Shown: piece after piece, positions 46,537 through 56,743 of the stretch | Layout of the letters: every line of letters starts with the position of its first letter | How positions within the stretch are numbered: the stretch's first letter is position 1 | Source of the DNA: Hirsutella rhossiliensis | Taxonomy: Eukaryota; Ascomycota; Sordariomycetes; Hypocreales; Ophiocordycipitaceae | Reading direction: 5' to 3' | Length of the DNA: 64,000 bases | Assembly (NCBI RefSeq): GCF_020360975.1 | Contig: NW_025408676.1 | Span: 372,001-436,000, forward strand | Translations under genes and position numbers: made by a program | Notes under the pieces: model-generated | Told to the model about the DNA's origin: nothing | The model's input: only the letters and a program-made list of their open reading frames with translations | Databases searched by the model: none

Positions 46537-47208
46537 ATGCGTTTCTCAGCTATCTTGCCCTTCCTGGGCACAATTTCGTCCGCTCTGGCAGCTCCAAACT
46601 CGGTCCCATCCCAAGACCTCGCCATCGAATCAATCTTCAACGCCACGGCGTTGGGCGTTGACGTATACGGACCTATCCCTAGCGACGCCGTTAAAGTCAG
46701 CAAGGGTCATTATACTGCTGAACCGGGAACGAAGGCATGGGCCTGGATCCGGGCCCAAAGCGATCTGACGAGCGAGAAAGGCTCCGAGTCCAAGTTAGAG
46801 AAGCGCCAACAGTATGCTAATATTGGTGTTAGCATGTTTGTCGGCGACCTCTGTAAGCAAAGATGCCCCACTACATACGACTAACTCTCTCGTTGCTTAC
46901 ATACATTTGCAGGCACTGGCCAGGCAGTATGGTGGGACAACGTTCTTTACAGTTATAATTACTACACCACCGTGAATATGTTCAGCGTGGGCATTCGCTA
47001 TCGCAGTCTACGTGTAGATGAGAGGCTGGACTTCAGCAGGGGAAATGGCTTCAACTATTGTGGAACCCATCTATACTCGATTGAAAGGAGCGCTCCAGGT
47101 AAACCCCATCGGCCTTATCCGCAACGATGAGTCCATCTAACTTGGCGCACAGTTGGCTGCTTTAACTCGCAGCTGGTGAACTGTTTCCGCATTGACCTCA
47201 TTACCTAG
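46537..47208 (+). CDS. Secreted cysteine-containing pre-pro-protein, three exons
   Basis: Exons 46537-46852, 46913-47098 and 47153-47208 join to 185 codons plus TAG. Intron 1 (60 bp) has GTAAGC, CTAAC at 46881 and CAG. Intron 2 (54 bp) has GTAAAC, CTAAC at 47137 and CAG. The start context CCAAAATG is good. Residues 1-19 form a signal peptide (MRFSAILPFLGTISSALA). A pro-region follows with a sequon at Asn35 and ends in the kexin site EKR at 88-90. The mature part (91-185) has four cysteines, at 106, 155, 170 and 178, enough for two disulfides, and is rich in Tyr, Asn and Gly. I recall similar uncharacterised small secreted proteins in ascomycetes but cannot name a family. An effector, antimicrobial or cell-surface role is inference. 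The gene is free of RIP and is the only intact host gene here. Confidence 0.85.
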
Positions 47209-48212
47209 ACCTCCACTTCTGCTAGTCCCTGGGTACAATTGTGACCAAGGTACAAAACGTTGATGCAGGTGATCAGTTGTAAGGGTATTTACACTCCTTT
47301 GGAACTCCTAGCGAGAGACTTGGGGAATCATTTATAGTTCAAACAACCTTTACTGCTTTCGTTTCTCCATACGCGACTTGTGATATGGGCAAAGTACGTC
47401 CACTTGTTGGCCCTCGTCTCCGATCCCCACTCTGGCTACCCTCCCCGCCGCTGCCACACAGCATCTCCACCCTGTACGCCTCTATCTCCCTCTTATATCT
47501 AGAAAGGTCCTATATTATCATTAGCCGCCGAAAGAGGCTAGTTATCTCTATACAGTTCCATGGTCATGTCGACCCCTGTTAGCTATATCTATATAAGACC
47601 CGGCCTTCTACTCCTTAGTCCTTCCTATAGCTAGAGCGATACTACTAGCAATAAGACCAAGCGCTCCTTACGGACAGATTGTGTGTGCAGGCAACATGAT
47701 ACATTGCTACGCAAAGACTCTAGTTCAGTTTCCAGAGCGGTTAAGCTCGTGTCGATAATCCACCCTGGTCAGCTCTCTCCGTTTCCTAGGTCATCGCCTT
47801 CTCCACGGGATCACCACGCCGTCTAACGGGAATATAGACGCTATAATAACGTAAATACTAACCCTATAACTAGCCAGGCCAAGGAGTGAAGCGAAACTTT
47901 AGTATAACTAACCCGATAAAAGCTTGCAAAGCTCCTACGCTGTGGGCTTTTTGTTGCATAACTTCGCTTCTGCATAATAATTACGCTCGTCGACTTAACA
48001 TGGACCCTCACAATATCCGAACGACCCAGCAATAGTCCCCTTCGCTATATATAACTCTGTCTCTATGCCCCCATCATTGCGATCTCGATCAGTACATGCG
48101 TAGGGAGATTGCCGCAACTTCATGTCGAGCTACCTTCTAATAACGCGCATTCTTCCGCGACTTCTGAGCCGGTAGCTGCAAATTCATCAATCGCAGGAGA
48201 CTGGCGGAAGAC
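47209..48212. other. RIP-free island, right part; no gene seen
   Basis: Mixed composition, partly AT-rich (about 47490-47650 and 47820-47880 show moderate RIP). Short frames at 47385-47582 and 47841-48032 have no domain or start context worth reporting. It probably includes the terminator of the gene ending at 47208. Confidence 0.5.
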
Positions 48213-48524
48213 ATGCCCTTTTCCTCTAGAGAGGCATCGATAGCGGATATAGGGGCAGCTCTGCCAACCACCTGCCACTCACTTGAGATCATACTCCAGG
48301 GCCCTTCGCAAAACATCCATGACGGTTATCTCTCCCATATTCGCAGCACTGCTTCCCAGACCGCCTCGCTATATTACTTGGTCGCGGCATTGAGTCTGGC
48401 TGCTGTGTCGTTGGTAGTGTTTGCGCCAGGAATATTAGAAGGCGCGAAGCCGCCTCTGTCGTCTTTGCCCTGCGTCTCCGAGCCAGTCAAGACTTATTGC
48501 GAGGCTAGATTGTCGGCCGACTAG
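48213..48524 (+). CDS. Hypothetical 103-residue protein, one membrane segment
   Basis: An intact frame in RIP-free sequence. Residues 1-45 are polar. About residues 50-76 form a hydrophobic segment (ASLYYLVAALSLAAVSLVVF) that could span a membrane. A short tail with two cysteines follows. No family recognised and no introns needed. The length and composition could arise by chance in a GC-balanced stretch, and there is no clear TATA box or second supporting feature. It lies 114 bp before a Copia solo LTR. It may be a real small membrane protein, part of a decayed gene, or nothing. Confidence 0.25.
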   Translation: MPFSSREASIADIGAALPTTCHSLEIILQGPSQNIHDGYLSHIRSTASQTASLYYLVAALSLAAVSLVVFAPGILEGAKPPLSSLPCVSEPVKTYCEARLSAD

Positions 48525-48637
48525 GAAATACTGCCACGGCCTATCTAGATAGATGCTCGATCGTTAATACTATCGTAAAGAGAAAAGCTAGCATTATTTG
48601 AATAGCTATACTTAGGCAAAGAATTATAAGGTAATAG

Positions 48638-49120
48638 TGTCGCGAAGCGTGGCCTAGTTCGCAGTCTCGGAGATATCCCTTAGTACGAGGGACCTAGGAA
48701 GCTAAAAACACCTAGTATAAAAGAAGGAAGAAGGAGCTAAAAAGAGGTATAGAAAGGAGGGTAGGGGTATAAAGGGAAGTAGAAGTGGCGATAGCTTCCT
48801 ATAGAGGTAGCGAAAGATAAGACGGATATACCGGTAACGGCTAGAAAAGAGGGGAAAAACTAGTAAAAAGCTTAGTAGTTAAAAGGATATTAATAGCTTC
48901 TTTAAGTAGGATCTTCTTTATTAATTAAGATGCTAGATAGGTATAAAAAGGGGCGTTAGATAAAGGAAAGAAGGATAATTAAGGTAATATAATAATTATT
49001 CCCTTACTATAATTACTAACCCTATAAGAATTAAATCTCTCTACCCTACTTATCCGACCCCTTACTTTTAATTTTACCTTTATATATTTTTATATACTTC
49101 TTATATCGTTCTTCGCGAGA
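48638..49120 (+). repeat. Copia solo LTR at the island edge (483 bp)
   Basis: Complete LTR, TGTCGCGAAG to CTTCGCGAGA. The left flank is unique sequence and the right flank is LINE-2, so the flanks do not form a simple TSD; GTAATAG occurs on both sides but one base off the expected place. It probably results from recombination that deleted the element and neighbouring DNA. Confidence 0.9.
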
Positions 49121-52100
49121 AGTAATAGCCTTCTTATTAGACTCCCGCTTTTTTTAGATATAGTAAAGAAGGAGGAAGGCTATATTTATAGCTAACCGCT
49201 ATTTTCGTCCCCTTAGCTATATAGGGTTTAGAAGCCTAGCTATATTAGCTAAATAGCTTAGCTAGGTAATATATAGCTTTTTAAGGACCTTTCTTAAGTA
49301 GTTAAGTAAACGTATTACCTTATAGGCCTTAAGGATAGTATAGTCTAGCTTATTTTACTTAGGAAGTATAATTCCTATAGCTTCCTTTAATACCTTAAGG
49401 TAGTATACTTAGTTAAATAAAGCTTTATAGGCCTTAATAAAAACTATAGGGATAGCTTTATATATAGATTAAATAAGGAGGAAGCTAAGGGAGTTTAAGC
49501 TAAGGGCTTTCTTATTAAAAGAGCTAAAAATAGCCCTTTTAATCTTAGGGTTCTTTAGCTTTAGCTAGTCTTACTTATTTATACCCTTACTACCTATATA
49601 GCTTAGAGGCTCTTCTTTTTCTAAGCTTTAGAAAGGGCTAAGGGGGGGGCTAGGGCTAGGGTCTAAGGTTAGGAAAAAGGTTATTAAAAAGGCAATATAT
49701 TTTTCTATTAATATATTAGCTTTTACCTTTATCCCTTCTTTTATATATAAGATACTAAGAAAGGTAAGGTTAGCTTTAACCTTAGTATAAGAAAAGGCTA
49801 TAAAAACGTTATTTACTACTACTTCTATTAAGAAACTCTCTTAGTATTACTTTTTAGTATCCTTAATAGTATACTTGAAGCTATTTTAGGCCTTTATAAA
49901 GCTCTTTTAGCTCTCTTTATCTTAGGCTAGCCTATAGGCTTATTAGGCTAAGCTTAAGGCTTTTTAAAGGCAGGTTCGCTTATTAGTCTACTAAGGCTTA
50001 GATACCTTATAAGGCCTCTTTTTAGTATTACTATATTTAAGGCTTTTATAAAGGTTCTTATTTAAAGGGAAGATATCCTTTTTAAGTCGTTTCTTTTTAT
50101 AGCCCTTTTTATAGCTTTAAGGAGGTCTTATTCTTTCTTAGCTAAGTATTTTAAAAATACCTTTTAGTTTACTTTCCTATAATTATAGGTAGTAGGCCTA
50201 GCTAGTAAGGGTTTATTAAAGCCTCTTAAGCTAGCTTTAAAGGCTATAAGCTTATAATCTAAGCCTATAGCTTTAAGAAGTAAAAGTTAGCTTAAGTTAA
50301 CTATTTAAAGAGGCTATAAAAAGTAAGGTCTATAACTAAGGCCCCTTTTAAGCCTTTCCTTTAATAGGTACCTTTTATAACTACCTTAAGGTTTATTAGT
50401 AAGGAAGCCTTTTAGCGGTTAAGCTAGCTAATAAGGGCTTTTACCTTATAAGTCTTAAAGGGTTTTATAAATAGGTTTTACTAAGGGTAGTATAAGTTAA
50501 AGTCCCTTACTAATAAAAAGGGCTACTTTAAGAGCTAGGCTATTAATAGTAGCCTTTTTATTATAAGGGGCCCTTACTAGCCTTAGCTAGCTAAGGCCCC
50601 TTTAACCTCTTTTTAATTATATAGGTTAATAAGGGTAAATAGTTTAATACCTTTTACCCTTATAGCCTATATATTAAGATTATAAAAGAGGTCGAAGCTA
50701 AAGCTAGCTTTTATTTAAGCTTCCCTCCTCTTATAAGCTATAACCTTAGACCTTTTAATAAGCTTAAGAAAGTTAGTAAAAAGGATAAGGGTTATAACAT
50801 TATAAGCTAGATACTATATAAGGATATAGCTATTATTAGTCTTATAAGGGTAGGGCTCTTATAATAAGATAAGGTCTACTTTTATTTCTAGGGCTTACTA
50901 TAAGATCGATAGGTTAGCTATTTCCTACTTATAAGTATTATACTATATAATACTAATATAGTTATAGTTAGGCCTAGGAGGCCTAAGGGGCTTTAAGGGC
51001 CTTATAAGTATAAGGAGGCTAAGGCTATTAAGTATTAGTTATTCCTTTATAAACTCTATATTATACTATATTAGTTATAAAGCACTCTCTTTTATAGTTA
51101 TAGTATTAAACCTTAAAGTAAGAGTAGCTTTAGCTAGCTTTATAGCTAAGGTAGTTATAGTCCTTAGTTAAGTACTTTTCTAAGTAAAAGGTATAATTAA
51201 TAAGCTACTAGTAGGTCTAAGGGTTATAGCTAAAGGAAAGGCACTTATAGTACTATATATATATAGTATATTCCTTATAGGCCTTAACTTAAATCTATAG
51301 ACCTATTATATTAAGGCCTTTTTTTTTAGTATTTAGCCCTTATAGCCTTTAAAAGGACTATAAAGATAATAGATCCTGCTTTTTACGTTAGGCCTAAGGT
51401 ACCTAGCTACCTAAGCTGCCCTAGGATATTAATCCCGCTTAAGGTTTTAGCTTTTATAAAAAAGATATTAAGGATAGAGGTCTTTAAGAGGTTAGGGACG
51501 CTCTAGGCTACTAGCTTAGTTTAGCTAGTAAGAAGGTCGGCCGATTTAATAGGTAGCTCCTTAAGGTATAGAGACTACTTCTCCTATTACTTTAAAAGCT
51601 TCTTTACTATATATAGGGCCTTTATTATTATAACTATATTACCTTTATTTAAGGTTAATAGAGCTAATATAGCTACTTCCTTTATAGCCTTATTAAGCTC
51701 GTTATAAAGAGTAATAGGGTTAATAGTTAGCGTTAGTAATTCCTTTTTTAGCTTTAAGATAAGTTAGAAGTCCTCTTTTACGTTCTTCTTAGCTAGGGCC
51801 TTAGTTAAGGCTTTTACTAGGGCTTTTACTAAAGCCTTAGCTAGGGCCTTAGCTAGAGCCTTAGGCGCTTTCTTTATAGTAACCTTAGCTTATAAGCTTA
51901 CTTTAAGGTTTCCTTAGGTAGCCTTAAGCTACTAAGTAGCCTTAGGCTAGTATAGGGGCTATTATAAGGGCTGTTAGCGGTCTAAGGTCCTTATAACTAC
52001 CCTTTTAAGCCCTTTTATAAGGGTCTTTTAAAAGGGTTCGATTTTTTATACTTCCTTAAAGGCCTAGAAGGCCTACTAAAGGAATCCCTAGGCCTAGTCC

Positions 52101-52130
52101 TTAAGGTAAGGGTATTAAGGCTAGGGCTAG
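49121..52130 (-). pseudogene. LINE-2: central fragment of the Tad1-like LINE
   Basis: Matches LINE-1 from about 37680 to 41230 without the TRIM-like element. It contains the ORF2 N-terminal half (endonuclease and the start of reverse transcriptase) and the C-terminal part of ORF1 with the zinc-knuckle region (near 51160-51260). It preserves the empty TRIM target site GTTAT at 51154-51158. It is more mutated than LINE-1 and has no open frame. A Copia LTR truncates it on the left, a 568-bp-family repeat on the right. Confidence 0.85.
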
Positions 52131-52434
52131 AGCTAAGACACTTATAGTTATATAAAAATTACTTTTAAATCTATTAGATAAAGGACCTCTTAAAAGCTAA
52201 AGTCTAGTCTTAATAAGTACCCTTATTTAGCTATAATTATCTATAAAAGTCTAGACGTCTACTAATAAATAGATAGAGAATAATTAACTTTAATGCCTTT
52301 TTTATATATTAATATACTACTAATAAATTCTACTAAAACTCTACCTTATACTACTTCCTTCCCTTTATTATATAGTATTATATTACTTTTTAATTTCCTA
52401 TAATTCCGCTATTACTTATATACCTTAAGATATT
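52131..52434 (+). repeat. Repeat D, 3' half
   Basis: Corresponds to the last ~300 bp of the 568-bp repeat seen complete at 59845-60412, ending CTTATATACCTTAAGA. Heavily RIPped. It joins LINE-2 to a Copia 3' end, so it marks a rearrangement. Confidence 0.7.
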
Positions 52435-53034
52435 ATTATAACTATAAATTCTATCTTTATTAACTATAAAATATAGTAATATATAAACTATATAAATTCT
52501 TTTAGAAAATATAATACTATTAACCTAGCTATAGTATATTAATATTTATAAGTATTAGCTATACTAAAAGGTTTAATAAGGACTTTTTTCTATTTATTAG
52601 GTTTTAATAGTATCGATAAAAGTATATAGTCTTATAAAGCCCTTATTAAAGTAAAAGCTAGCTATCTTTTTATAGTAAATAAGGCTAGAAGACGTTTAAA
52701 AGAAGCTATCATTAAAAGCCCGCCTTAAGAGTCTATAAGAAGAGCTAATAGTATATATAATAAGGTAACGTTTATAGCTAAAGAAAAAGGAATAGGTTTT
52801 TCCCTTTAAAAGGCCCTATATTTTAACTAGAGTTTTTATCCTTTCTTATAGAACTTTCCCTTCTTTAAGCCCTTTATTTTATAAGTAGGTCTAAAAGGGC
52901 CTAAGGACTTAAAAGATCCCTTAATTTCCTTAAGTAAAGGGATATATATAAAGATAAGAAACTCTTTTATACGCTTACTAACTTAAAGCTATATTAGCTA
53001 TACCCTTAAGGGGTAAGCTATAGCTAAGGGGGTA
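52435..53034 (+). pseudogene. Copia-4: RNase H end of gag-pol and 3' untranslated part
   Basis: Matches Copia-1 from about 2890 to 3499. It covers the last RNase H blocks (the ECDN region reads KYSN near 52460), the C-terminus and the polypurine tract before the LTR. It is the most AT-rich Copia copy in the window. Everything upstream is missing. Confidence 0.82.
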
Positions 53035-54006
53035 TATTACGAAGCGTAGCTTAATTTCTTAGTTCTTAAAGATATCCCTTAGTAAGAGGAATCTAGGAAG
53101 CTAAAAATACTAGTAAAAGAAAAAGGAAGAAGGAGCTAAAAGGAGTTTTTAAAAGGAAGGCAAGGGAGAGAGAGGAAGTAAAAGTAGCGATAGATTCCTA
53201 TAAAGGTAGTAAGAGATAATAAAGATATACTAGTATTAGCTAGAATAAAGGGGAAAACCTAGTAAAAAGTTTAGTAGTTAAAAGGATATTAATAGCCTAT
53301 TTAAGTAGGGATTTCTTTATTAATTAGGATATTAAAGGGATATAAAAAGGACTATTAAATAAAAGAAAGATAGATAATAAAGGAAATATAATAATTACTC
53401 CCTTACTATAATTATTACCCTTATAAGAATTAAATAACTTTGCCCTACCTATCTTATCGCAAAGTATAGCTTAATTTTATAGTTCTTAAAGATATCCCTT
53501 AATAAGAGGGACTAAGAAAGCTAAATAAAATAGGTTTTAAGGAAGGAGCTAAAAGTAAGTATAGAGAGGAGGGTAAGGGTAAAAAGGGAAGTAAAAGTAG
53601 TAATAGCTTATTATAGAGGTAGCGAGAGATAAAATAGATATATTAATAACGGCTAGAAAAGAAGAGAAAAACTAATAAAACGCTTAGGAGTTAAAAGGAT
53701 ATTAATAGCTTCTTTAAGTAGGATCTTCTTTATTAATTAAGATGCTAGATAGGTATAAAGAGGGGCGTTAGATAGAGGAAAGCTAGAGAATTAAGGTAAT
53801 ATAATAATTACTCCCCTACTATAATTACTACCCCTATAAGAATTAAATATCTCTGCCCTACCTATCCGACCCCTTACTTTTAATTTTACCTTTATATATT
53901 TTTATATACTTCTTATATCTTTCTACGCGAGATATCTAACCCCTTACTTTTAGTTTTACCTTTATATATTTTATATATACTTCTTATATCTCTCTTTATA
54001 TAAAGA
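53035..54006 (+). repeat. Copia-4 3' LTR, split by another Copia LTR
   Basis: The first part is 53035-53455 and the rest 53938-54006, ending near TTTATATAAAGA. The insert 53456-53932 and its TSD separate them. Heavily mutated. Confidence 0.85.
53456..53932 (+). repeat. Copia solo LTR inside a Copia LTR (477 bp)
   Basis: Starts TATCGCAAAG and ends CTACGCGAGA, with a perfect TSD TATCT at 53451-53455 and 53933-53937. A full element inserted in the older LTR, then lost its inside by LTR recombination. Confidence 0.9.
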
Positions 54007-54880
54007 CTAACTATAAAAAGAAAGGCTATTTCTTAAGTACTTTAAGTTTCCTTTTAAACTTACTATTAAAGTACTAAATACTTTTTATTAGGTTTTTAGT
54101 ATATCTTAATTAAATAATTAAATAGTATATATTTAATAGATTTTCTTAACTTTAAAATAAAGTATAAACCTTTAATATTATTAGTATTAAAGTATATATA
54201 ATAGCTTTATATTTACGTATTATTATTTAGAGTTACGTTATATAAAATATAGAAAATAGTACTTTCTATTTTAATCTTTTTTAGCTTTAATAGTACTTAA
54301 TATATAGGTTATATTTAATAAATAACTTTATCCTTTAAATAAAAAACTTTATTTTAAGCTACTTATAATTTAAAAGAATTTACTATTAAATACTTTTAAA
54401 TAGCTACTTAGGTTTTTAAAGTAGATATAAAAGCTAGTAGTTTAAGTAGAAACCTATCTTTATACCTATATAATTAATCTAGCTATTATAAAAAGATTAT
54501 TAATATACTTATTTATTAAGCTTAGGTAAGAATAATAAAAGAGTAGGTTTTACTATCTATTAATATATATAAGGTAAGATATATAAGTATAGCGATCTAA
54601 TAGTAAGTATAGATCTATATTATATAAGGGCTCTTTTAGTCGTTCTAGGCTTATTTTATATTACTAGTAGTACTAACAATAAGCCTTATAAGATAAGCTC
54701 TATTAGTATTCCTCTAGTATCTAGTAAGCGGGGTTCGCCTCGATTCCTTTTATACCTCTCCTACCTAAGGAATTAAGACTTAATTTTTATTCGGTTAGTA
54801 CTTTATAAATAAGGTAAGGTGCCATTATTATTATTATTATTAAGATTATACTAAGGACCTAGCTAGAGGTATCTAGAACT
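54007..54880. other. AT-rich stretch without recognised content
   Basis: No match to the other repeats in the window. A minus-strand frame near 54150-54450 reads as a weak protein-like string and may be a lost element. A microsatellite (ATT)6 lies at 54824-54841. Composition rises towards the GC-rich block that follows. Confidence 0.4.
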
Positions 54881-55215
54881 TCGATATTAAATAGGAGGGA
54901 AAAACCAGAGTGCCTAGGGGAAAACCCTCCCCTCTTTTAGTGCGGGTCCGCCTCGAACGAGGTCATAGTAGCAGTACGTAGGAAATTTACGCCGGCTACC
55001 GCGGGCTTCTCCCGCGCATTCGCATTTCAGCGCAGGCCCTCTCGGGCCGTGGCCGCTACTATCCCGAGCGGCCGCGGCCCGGGCTCGCTAGCCCGGGCCT
55101 AGGGTTATGGGCAGTAGTCTCTCTCCGGGGGCACGACTCGCGGGCGCCTCTATTCTCCACGGCTCCCGCGTCGCTGCCGCGTGGCCGCGGCCGCGTCGGC
55201 GTGACGGTCTGTTAG
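54881..55215. other. Very GC-rich block with perfect hairpin
   Basis: An abrupt change to high G+C with many CpG, in the middle of AT-rich DNA. A perfect inverted repeat GGCCCGGGCT…AGCCCGGGCC (10-bp arms, 4-bp loop) lies at about 55077-55100, and CGCGGG…CCCGCG at about 54996-55012. One plus-strand frame is open for about 76 codons (about 54988-55215) without a start codon. The short word AGGTAAGGTG occurs on both sides (about 54812 and 55228). I cannot say whether this is an unRIPped insertion, a gene fragment or a regulatory CpG-rich element. Confidence 0.55.
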
Positions 55216-55320
55216 TTAGTAGGGCAGGTAAGGTGAGGTGCTATATAAATAGATAATATATATACTATAGTTACTAAGATAATAATCTCGTCTAAATATT
55301 AATTATTACCTATTATAGCT

Positions 55321-55539
55321 TTAGTCTTTCCCTATAAGGTCTGCTAGGCTTGTCTTATCCTGCTTCTTCTTCCCCGCCTGCTTAACGGGCGAGGAACATG
55401 CAAGGTTGACCCGTTTCAAAGTCTTGTCAGAATTCCAGCCATGCAAGCCGTGGCTGCCGCCGCTCAGCAGGTTTATAGTGCGCACTAGTTTTGTTTCTCC
55501 TTGTCTTACCGCGCGACTTACGCGGATTCCTCTTTGCAA
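55321..55539 (-). CDS. Hypothetical 72-residue frame, possible gene end
   Basis: An intact minus-strand frame in little-mutated sequence. The peptide has a basic N-terminal half and a Lys-rich stretch (VKQAGKKKQDKTSLADLIG) at the C-terminus, which could be a nuclear-localisation-like tail. The frame stays open about 27 bases upstream of the ATG before a TAA, so it might be the last exon of a gene now lost. No family recognised. It is divergent from the secreted-protein gene that starts 198 bp away. Confidence 0.3.
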   Translation of the reverse strand: MQRGIRVSRAVRQGETKLVRTINLLSGGSHGLHGWNSDKTLKRVNLACSSPVKQAGKKKQDKTSLADLIGKD

Positions 55540-55599
55540 GACAGCAGAAGCGTAACCGATGGCGTGAATTTAAGCCACGCATTGGTATTCGTATTTAGG

Positions 55600-55606
55600 T
55601 ATAAAG
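55600..55606 (+). promoter_or_regulatory. TATA box of the second secreted-protein gene
   Basis: TATAAAG about 132-138 bp upstream of the ATG at 55738. Confidence 0.45.
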
Positions 55607-55737
55607 TGCCACCCTAAGTCCCTCATCTTATACTAATAGCTAGGTCGAACCCCTCTCTAGAGGACGCCTTGCTTTTTAATTGCCTGGTGGTCCTTGACCT
55701 AAGCCTCTTTTTATTGAAGTTCGATCCAACCATTACG

Positions 55738-56157
55738 ATGAAACTTAGCTTATCCGCCGCCCTTCTGGTTGTCCCCGCCGGCAGCGTCGTGGCGGCCCCG
55801 GCGGGGGCTTCGGTAAAGCAAGGCACCGTCAAAGTTAATCGGACAGAAGCCACGTTTAATATAGCTCGGACGGATGCGAAGGAGGTTCCCTACCGCGCCG
55901 TGAAGATCTACGCCTCTAATAACATAGAAACGCAACCGGCCAAGAGAGATCTAGCTATTAGTGCCGAGAAAGGCCCCTTAGAACAGATCTTAAATCGTCC
56001 CTTGAACATCTTAAAGGATTCTATCACCCTTTTAGGGAAGCCCCTAAAGAACATCCTTAAGAGCGGCGAACGAAAATTACAAGAGCTGTTTGGGAAAGGT
56101 AAACTTGAGACGCCGCAGGGTGTTATTGCTCGGAATATAAAGCGGAGTAGTACTTAA
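55738..56157 (+). CDS. Cysteine-free secreted pre-pro-protein, probably truncated
   Basis: 139 codons plus TAA. Residues 1-20 form a signal peptide (MKLSLSAALLVVPAGSVVAA). An upstream in-frame ATG at 55669 would spoil this, so 55738 is preferred. A pro-region ends at a kexin-type site AKR (68-70). The mature part has no cysteine and is amphipathic and basic, with a recurring PL-x-x-IL motif (PLEQIL, PLNIL, PLKNIL at about 80-107). A second KR lies at 135-136. The TAA stop and several later in-frame TAG/TAA could be former CAA/CAG codons, so the original protein may have been longer. Function unknown; a secreted peptide precursor is a guess. Confidence 0.55.
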   Translation: MKLSLSAALLVVPAGSVVAAPAGASVKQGTVKVNRTEATFNIARTDAKEVPYRAVKIYASNNIETQPAKRDLAISAEKGPLEQILNRPLNILKDSITLLGKPLKNILKSGERKLQELFGKGKLETPQGVIARNIKRSST

Positions 56158-56643
56158 AGACATATATAGAGTAAGGGGGTTGCTAGAGACACGATAGAAC
56201 TAGGAGTATTAACTGGCCCGCTTAGTAACCTGCTTAAAAGCCCTCCGGTAGTTAAGAAGCTTAAGATGCCCCCGCTATAAGCGGAAGCCTCTATTACTTA
56301 CTATCCTCTTTTTATTAGCGTACCTAATTTAACGGTGACTAGCATATACGCCTAAAGACATACCCACGCTAACGGCAATAGCAATAGCTAGATACTAAAG
56401 AACGAGGGGGTCTAAGGAGAACGAAGGAAAAGAGAAAGTACTAGGCAGGGCAAGGCAAAGGTAAAGAGGGCTATAAAAAGGTATATTAGTAGAAGAGGAT
56501 AATAAAGAGGATTATAAAAAGAGGATACTATCTACTAGCTAGTAGGGAAAAGAGACTTCTTTTATAGACCGAATTTTCCCTCCTTCTTCCTTAGACGAAT
56601 AGGGGGCTAAGGGATTATCTAATTAAGAAGAGGGCTATCTAGA
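56158..56643 (+). pseudogene. Possible RIP-truncated continuation of the secreted-protein gene
   Basis: The frame of the preceding gene continues past its TAA with further TAG/TAA and one more PL-type repeat (GPLSNLLKSPP near 56220). The 12-bp minisatellite at 56644 is in the same frame. No other frame is better. Whether this was coding before RIP is uncertain, because TGA is lost everywhere under RIP and absence of TGA proves nothing. Confidence 0.35.
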
Positions 56644-56739
56644 GACTCTACTAAGGATCCTACTAGAGATTCTACTAGGGACCCTACTAAGGACCCTACT
56701 AAGGACCCTACTAAGGACCCTACTAAAGACTATACTATA
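56644..56739 (+). repeat. 12-bp minisatellite, 8 units
   Basis: Eight tandem units of GACCCTACTAAG or close variants; three units are identical. The period keeps frame and would encode D-P-T-K repeats in the frame of the upstream gene. Confidence 0.85.
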
Positions 56740-56743
56740 AGGG

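Noticed and set aside
46412..46768. Frame of 118 codons overlapping the secreted-protein gene, and 46455-46703 on the minus strand
   Set aside because: Both are shadows of exon 1 at 46537-46852, which has signal peptide, kexin site and introns in its favour.
48631..49128. GTAATAG on both sides of the solo LTR as its TSD
   Set aside because: The right copy is one base away from the LTR end, and AGTAATAG is native LINE sequence (seen at 37679), so the match is probably chance.
54812..55242. AGGTAAGGTG on both sides of the GC-rich block as a TSD
   Set aside because: The two words do not touch the block edges at equal distances and no terminal inverted repeats bracket the block.
55669..55737. 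Earlier ATG of the second secreted-protein gene
   Set aside because: It would add 23 residues before a canonical signal peptide; the ATG at 55738 is better placed.
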